DNA of 64,000 bases from the NCBI RefSeq assembly GCF_027563465.1, contig NZ_JAPFQA010000002.1, positions 372,001 through 436,000 on the forward strand, given 5' to 3'. A program made the translations under genes and the position numbers. Position 1 is the stretch's first letter; each line of letters opens with the position of its first letter. Positions 60,164-64,000 of the stretch are shown in pieces. A model generated the notes under the pieces. The model had not been told where the DNA came from. It searched no databases and saw nothing but the letters and a program-made list of their open reading frames with translations. This DNA is from Mesorhizobium qingshengii (lineage in GTDB: Bacteria; Pseudomonadota; Alphaproteobacteria; Rhizobiales; Rhizobiaceae).

Positions 60164-61404
60164 TTTTCAGCAGGGGCGACGGAGTCGCCCGGCCGGTTGG
60201 CCTGGCCTGCTTTCAGCCGTTTTACCGGGATCTCCAGAACCCCCAGCAGGAACGCCGAGAAGAACGCCTGGAATGAAATGACGATCAGGCTGAGGCCGAG
60301 CACGACGATACGCGGGATTTCGGAATCGTTCAGCGGACCGAAGCCGAGATGCGCCCAGCGCGCCACGGCATAGATGACGAACAGCACGCCGCCGGCGAAA
60401 CAGATGCCGGCATTGGTGGCGAGACGATCGGTGCTGATGGTCCTGGTCAGCCAGTCGGAACGTCGGCTTGGCGGCAGAATGCCGGTTATCTCGGCATAGT
60501 AACGCGAAATGGCGCCAAAAGTGATGAGCTGGACGCCGGTGACGACCATGAAACAGGCGGCGACGAAGGTGTTGAGGTCGAGCGACAGATTGTCGATCAC
60601 GCGCAGCGGCCCGAACACCAGCAGCGCCGCGAACAGCATGCCAAGGCCGCCGAGCACCGTGCCCGGTATGAAGAACATCCAGCGCGGATTGTAGACCAGC
60701 AGGAACTTCAGATGCCGCCAGCCGTCGCGCCAGGTCCTGAGATGCGGCGGCCGGCTGCGGCCGTCGGGCTTGAGCTTGGTCGGCACTTCCTCGATGCGCA
60801 GGCCGGCCAGCGCGCCGCGTACCACCATTTCGCTGGCGAATTCCATGCCGGTCGTCTGCAGATCGAGCTTCCTGATGCTCTCGGTGTTGAAACCGCGCAG
60901 GCCGCAGTGGAAATCACCGGTCTTGATGCGGAAGAACAACCGGCCGACAAAGCTCAGCACCGGATTGCCGAGATAGCGGTGCAGGGGCGGCATGGCACCG
61001 GGCTCGATGCCGCCTTGGAAGCGATTGCCCATGACCAGGTCGGCGCCGTCACGCAGGCGCGCAACGAAGGCCTCCAGCGCGCCGAAATCATAGCTGTCGT
61101 CGGCATCGCCCATGATGATGAAGCGGCCCTTGGCGGCGGCGATGCCACCGAGCAAGGCGGCGCCATAACCCTTTTCGGCCACGGGCACGACACGGGCGCC
61201 GATCGCGGCGGCGATGTCCTGCGAACCGTCGGTGCTGCCATTGTCGGCGATCAATACCTCGCCGGCGATCCCGGCCTTGCCGAGAAACGCCTTCGCCTTG
61301 CCGATGCAGACGGCCAGCGTCTCGGCCTCGTTGAGGCACGGCATAAGGATGGTGAGTTCGAGCGCTTTGGCCGAGGCGGCCCGGATGGCGGTGACGGCGT
61401 TCAT
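60160..61404 (-). CDS. Polyprenyl-phosphate glycosyltransferase (GT2, DPM1-like)
   Basis: A 414-residue enzyme. The GT2 domain (residues about 16-245) has TILMPCLNEAETL, IADNGSTDGS, the metal-binding IIMGDADDSYDF, GNRFQGGIEPGAMP and FHCGLRGFN; the C-terminal about 150 residues contain four membrane segments. Such proteins load a sugar from a nucleotide onto undecaprenyl or dolichyl phosphate. With the ATGA-linked GtrA gene it forms a lipid-linked sugar module. Sugar identity unknown. Confidence 0.88.
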   Translation of the reverse strand: MNAVTAIRAASAKALELTILMPCLNEAETLAVCIGKAKAFLGKAGIAGEVLIADNGSTDGSQDIAAAIGARVVPVAEKGYGAALLGGIAAAKGRFIIMGDADDSYDFGALEAFVARLRDGADLVMGNRFQGGIEPGAMPPLHRYLGNPVLSFVGRLFFRIKTGDFHCGLRGFNTESIRKLDLQTTGMEFASEMVVRGALAGLRIEEVPTKLKPDGRSRPPHLRTWRDGWRHLKFLLVYNPRWMFFIPGTVLGGLGMLFAALLVFGPLRVIDNLSLDLNTFVAACFMVVTGVQLITFGAISRYYAEITGILPPSRRSDWLTRTISTDRLATNAGICFAGGVLFVIYAVARWAHLGFGPLNDSEIPRIVVLGLSLIVISFQAFFSAFLLGVLEIPVKRLKAGQANRPGDSVAPAEK

Positions 61405-61465
61405 GGTCGTTGTTCCATCAATGACCCGGGGCGGCAGCGGCGGGCCGGGGCAATTCGGCGCTTAC

Positions 61466-61480
61466 CCTTGCACGGCAAGG
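61466..61480. repeat. Short hairpin between the GT2 gene and gshB
   Basis: CCTTGC-ACG-GCAAGG, a 6-bp perfect stem, within the divergent 239-bp gap (61405-61643) that must hold both promoters. No gene is seen in the gap. Confidence 0.35.
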
Positions 61481-61643
61481 CTTAAGAAAACGATGACGCG
61501 CAGCCTCGCCTTGTCTCCAAACGGCCGGTAGCGGCCAGGTTCGCGGTTGCCTGACGCCAATCTTCAAAATGTCGCGATTGGCAGACGCGCGGCGAGGCTG
61601 TACAGGCAAGGCAGTCGCCCATCCGATGCGCCGGAGACCTGCC

Positions 61644-62585
61644 ATGAAGCTGAAAATCGCCGTCCAGATGGACCATATCTCCACCGTGTCGATCGCCGGC
61701 GACACCTCGTTCGCGCTGTCGCTGGAGGCGCAGCGGCGCGGCCACCAGTTGTTCCACTACACGCCCGATCGGCTGTCGCTGCGCGACGGCAAGGTGTTTG
61801 CCCGCGTCGAGGAGATGCAGGTGCGCGACGAGAAGGGCGATCACTATTCGCTGGGCGAGCAGGTGCGCACCGATCTCGCGGAGATGGACGTCGTCCTGCT
61901 GCGCCAGGATCCGCCCTTCGACATGAACTACATCACCACCACGCACATCCTCGAGCGCATCCATCCCGGGACGCTGGTCGTCAACGATCCGGCCTGGGTG
62001 CGCAACAGCCCGGAAAAGATCTTCGTCACCGAGTTTGCCGACCTGATGCCTGAAACGCTGATCACCAAGGACAGCCAGGAAGTCGCAGCCTTCCGCAAGG
62101 AGTTCGGCGACATCATCATCAAGCCGCTCTACGGTAATGGCGGCGCCGGCATCTTCCATCTGCACGAGGCCGACCGCAACCTCGCCTCGCTGCTCGAGAT
62201 GTTCGGGCAGATGTTCCGCGAACCCTATATCGTGCAGCGCTACCTGAAGGAGGTGCGCAAGGGCGACAAGCGCATCATCCTGATCGACGGCGAGCCGGTC
62301 GGTGCCATCAACCGGGTGCCGGCCGAGCATGACTCCCGTTCCAACATGCATGTCGGCGGCCGCGCCGAAAAGACCGAGCTGACGGAGCGCGAGCGCGAGA
62401 TCTGCGCCCGCATCGGGCCCTCGCTGAAGGAGCGCGGCTTCATCCTCGTCGGCATCGATGTCATCGGTGACTACATGACCGAGATCAACGTGACGTCGCC
62501 GACCGGCGTGCGCGAGGTCAGGCGCTTCGGCGGCGCCGACATCGCCAGCCTGTTCTGGGACGCGATCGAGGACAAGCGGAAGTAA
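61644..62585 (+). CDS. gshB: Glutathione synthetase
   Basis: A 313-residue ATP-grasp ligase joining gamma-glutamylcysteine and glycine. [20 protein letters not shown] at the start, [33 protein letters not shown] (ATP loop), [20 protein letters not shown] and the metal end [16 protein letters not shown] are all conserved. ATG 61644 follows CCGGAG. Single gene upstream of comM. Confidence 0.96.
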   Translation: MKLKIAVQMDHISTVSIAGDTSFALSLEAQRRGHQLFHYTPDRLSLRDGKVFARVEEMQVRDEKGDHYSLGEQVRTDLAEMDVVLLRQDPPFDMNYITTTHILERIHPGTLVVNDPAWVRNSPEKIFVTEFADLMPETLITKDSQEVAAFRKEFGDIIIKPLYGNGGAGIFHLHEADRNLASLLEMFGQMFREPYIVQRYLKEVRKGDKRIILIDGEPVGAINRVPAEHDSRSNMHVGGRAEKTELTEREREICARIGPSLKERGFILVGIDVIGDYMTEINVTSPTGVREVRRFGGADIASLFWDAIEDKRK

Positions 62586-62661
62586 GCCGTCTTTATTTTG
62601 TCTTAACCATGTTCCGCTTTTGCAACCGGGCACAATCCAGCTGCAACCCCTGCGATTGTAT

Positions 62662-62676
62662 GTTCCTGTAATGTTC
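62662..62676. promoter_or_regulatory. LexA (SOS) box upstream of comM
   Basis: GTTC-CTGTAAT-GTTC matches the alphaproteobacterial LexA consensus GTTC-N7-GTTC exactly. It is 93 bp before the comM start. No other gene start is nearer, since gshB ends at 62585. Confidence 0.75.
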
Positions 62677-62768
62677 TTGCTTTGACCGGGAAACTGTGAT
62701 TGTCTCCCCAAGGGCTATCAGGGCCCTGATCGCACGGGCTGGGGCAAGCCCATATCCGGGGTGGGGAA

Positions 62769-64000
62769 ATGGTGGCGCGGGTTCGCACGGTCGCTTTCCA
62801 GGGCATCGAAGCCGTGCCGGTTGACGTGCAGGTGATGATCGCACCCGGCAAGGTCAACATGCATATTGTCGGCCTGGCCGACAAGGCGGTGGCCGAAAGC
62901 CGCGAGCGGGTGCAGGCAGCACTGCATGCCTCCGGCCTGTCGATGCCGTCCAAGAAGGTCACGGTCAATCTGGCGCCCGCCGACCTGCCGAAGGAGGGCA
63001 GCCATTACGACCTGCCGATCGCGCTTGGCCTGATGGCGGCGCTGGGCGCCATTCCGGGCGACATGCTGGCCGGCTATGTCGTGCTTGGCGAGTTGTCGCT
63101 CGACGGCACGATCGCCGCCGTCGCCGGCGCCTTGCCGGCGGCGATCGGCGCCAACGCCGAGGGCAAGGGCCTGATCTGCCCGTTCGCCTGCGGGCCGGAA
63201 GCGGCCTGGGCGGGTGCTGATTTCGACATTCTGGCGCCCCGCAGCCTGATCGCCATTGCCAATCATTTTCGTGGCACGCAGGTGCTGTCGCGGCCGGAAG
63301 CCGGCATCCACGCCTCGGCGCGCGATCTGCCCGACCTTGCCGACATCAAGGGCCAGGAGACCGCCAAGCGGGCGCTGGAAGTGGCGGCTGCCGGTGGCCA
63401 TAATCTGCTGATGGTCGGGCCGCCCGGCTCGGGAAAATCGATGCTGGCGCAGCGCCTGCCGTCGATCCTGCCGCCGCTGGCGCCGAAGGAACTGCTGGAA
63501 GTCTCGATGATCGCCTCGGTGGCGGGAGAGCTCGGCGAGGGCAAGCTGACCGACCGGCGGCCGTTCCGCGCTCCGCATCATTCGGCCTCGATGGCGGCGA
63601 TGGTAGGCGGCGGCCTGCGCGCGCGGCCGGGCGAAGTGTCGCTGGCGCATCACGGCGTGCTGTTCCTCGACGAGTTCCCGGAATTCACGCCGCAGACGCT
63701 CGACGCGCTGCGGCAGCCGCTCGAGACCGGCGACTGCATGATCGCGCGCGCCAACCATCGCGTCACCTATCCGGCGCGCATCCAGCTGGTGGCGGCGATG
63801 AACCCGTGCCGATGCGGCATGGCCGGCGAGCCGGGCTATCGCTGCCTGCGCGGCGAGCGCTGCCGCACCGACTACCAGGCGCGTATCTCAGGCCCGTTGC
63901 TCGACCGCATCGATCTCAGGATCGAGGTGCCGGCGGTCTCGGCCAGCGACTTGATCCGGCCCGACCGGGCGGAGAAAAGTGCCGATGTGGCGCTGCGCGT
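62769..64000 (+). CDS. comM: ComM/YifB-family Mg-chelatase-like AAA+ ATPase (partial)
   Basis: The first 410 residues of a protein usually about 510 long; the rest is past the right edge. An N-terminal Lon-protease-like fold (VRTVAFQGIEAVPVDVQVMI, GLADKAVAESRERVQAAL, KVTVNLAPADLPKEGSHYDL) precedes the ATPase domain with Walker A MVGPPGSGKSMLAQRLPS, RPFRAPHHSASMAAMVGGG, Walker B VLFLDEFPEF and AAMNPCRCGM. ComM is a helicase promoting branch migration during natural transformation and recombination. The LexA box upstream suggests damage-inducible expression. Confidence 0.95.
   Translation, partial: MVARVRTVAFQGIEAVPVDVQVMIAPGKVNMHIVGLADKAVAESRERVQAALHASGLSMPSKKVTVNLAPADLPKEGSHYDLPIALGLMAALGAIPGDMLAGYVVLGELSLDGTIAAVAGALPAAIGANAEGKGLICPFACGPEAAWAGADFDILAPRSLIAIANHFRGTQVLSRPEAGIHASARDLPDLADIKGQETAKRALEVAAAGGHNLLMVGPPGSGKSMLAQRLPSILPPLAPKELLEVSMIASVAGELGEGKLTDRRPFRAPHHSASMAAMVGGGLRARPGEVSLAHHGVLFLDEFPEFTPQTLDALRQPLETGDCMIARANHRVTYPARIQLVAAMNPCRCGMAGEPGYRCLRGERCRTDYQARISGPLLDRIDLRIEVPAVSASDLIRPDRAEKSADVALR

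Overview
The window is a GC-rich, densely coded chromosomal segment from an alphaproteobacterium of the order Hyphomicrobiales (Rhizobiales), most likely Mesorhizobium or a close relative. The basis is the protein families (AmiC/AmiR-type regulation, MatB, PmtA next to dnaKJ, DgoKA, BacA/SbmA-like ABC protein), RIME-like intergenic palindromes, rhizobial GATCATGC-type repeats, and an alphaproteobacterial LexA box (GTTC-N7-GTTC). I see no tRNA, rRNA, CRISPR array, transposase, integrase or prophage gene. Species assignment is inference.

Layout. 1-6.95 kb (minus): an amide/formamide operon with an AmiC-like sensor, an ANTAR (AmiR-like) antiterminator, a Dpp/Opp-type importer and an acetamidase/formamidase, preceded by a terminator-like leader. 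7.2-9.9 kb (plus): a methionine importer metQ-metN-metI whose metQ carries a one-base deletion. 10-13.8 kb (minus): hydantoinase/oxoprolinase pair hyuA-hyuB. 14-16 kb: ferredoxin-NADP reductase and deoC. 16.1-18.5 kb: a two-domain aldehyde dehydrogenase of ALDH16 type. 18.8-20.4 kb: an SDR plus FAH-family hydrolase, probably for deoxy-sugar acid breakdown. 20.5-31.3 kb: a divergent amino-sugar locus, with minus strand murQ, binding protein, two permeases, Gfo/Idh/MocA oxidoreductase and ATPase, and plus strand kinase, GntR regulator, SIS deaminase and nagA. Arrays of GGTATT half-sites at exact 11-bp spacing face both sides of the divergent promoter region.

31.3-38 kb: FAD oxidoreductase, a BacA/SbmA-like ABC exporter or importer, malonyl-CoA synthetase with a GntR regulator, and rpe. 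38.2-44 kb (minus): two adjacent large secreted proteins that I cannot assign to a known system. A 653-aa propeller-like protein and a 1252-aa protein with four DUF11-like domains and seven four-cysteine repeats share a homologous ~105-residue cysteine module. A MarR-type regulator with a cysteine-rich tail and its own perfect palindrome lies upstream.

45-51 kb (plus): dnaK, dnaJ, phospholipid N-methyltransferase, FMN reductase, pyrF, DUF1330. 51-52 kb: an ATP-grasp protein. 52-55.4 kb (minus): De Ley-Doudoroff-type galactose genes (SDR, dgoK, dgoA, SMP-30 lactonase). 55.6-57 kb: GGDEF/EAL protein. 57-61.4 kb: GT-C membrane protein, methyltransferase, GtrA flippase-like protein and a polyprenyl-phosphate glycosyltransferase. 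61.6-64 kb: gshB and the start of comM (yifB), the latter behind a LexA box.

Many neighbours are joined by ATGA or GTGA overlaps, so the operons named above are well supported by spacing. All functional assignments come from reading motifs and family resemblance; no database search was possible.
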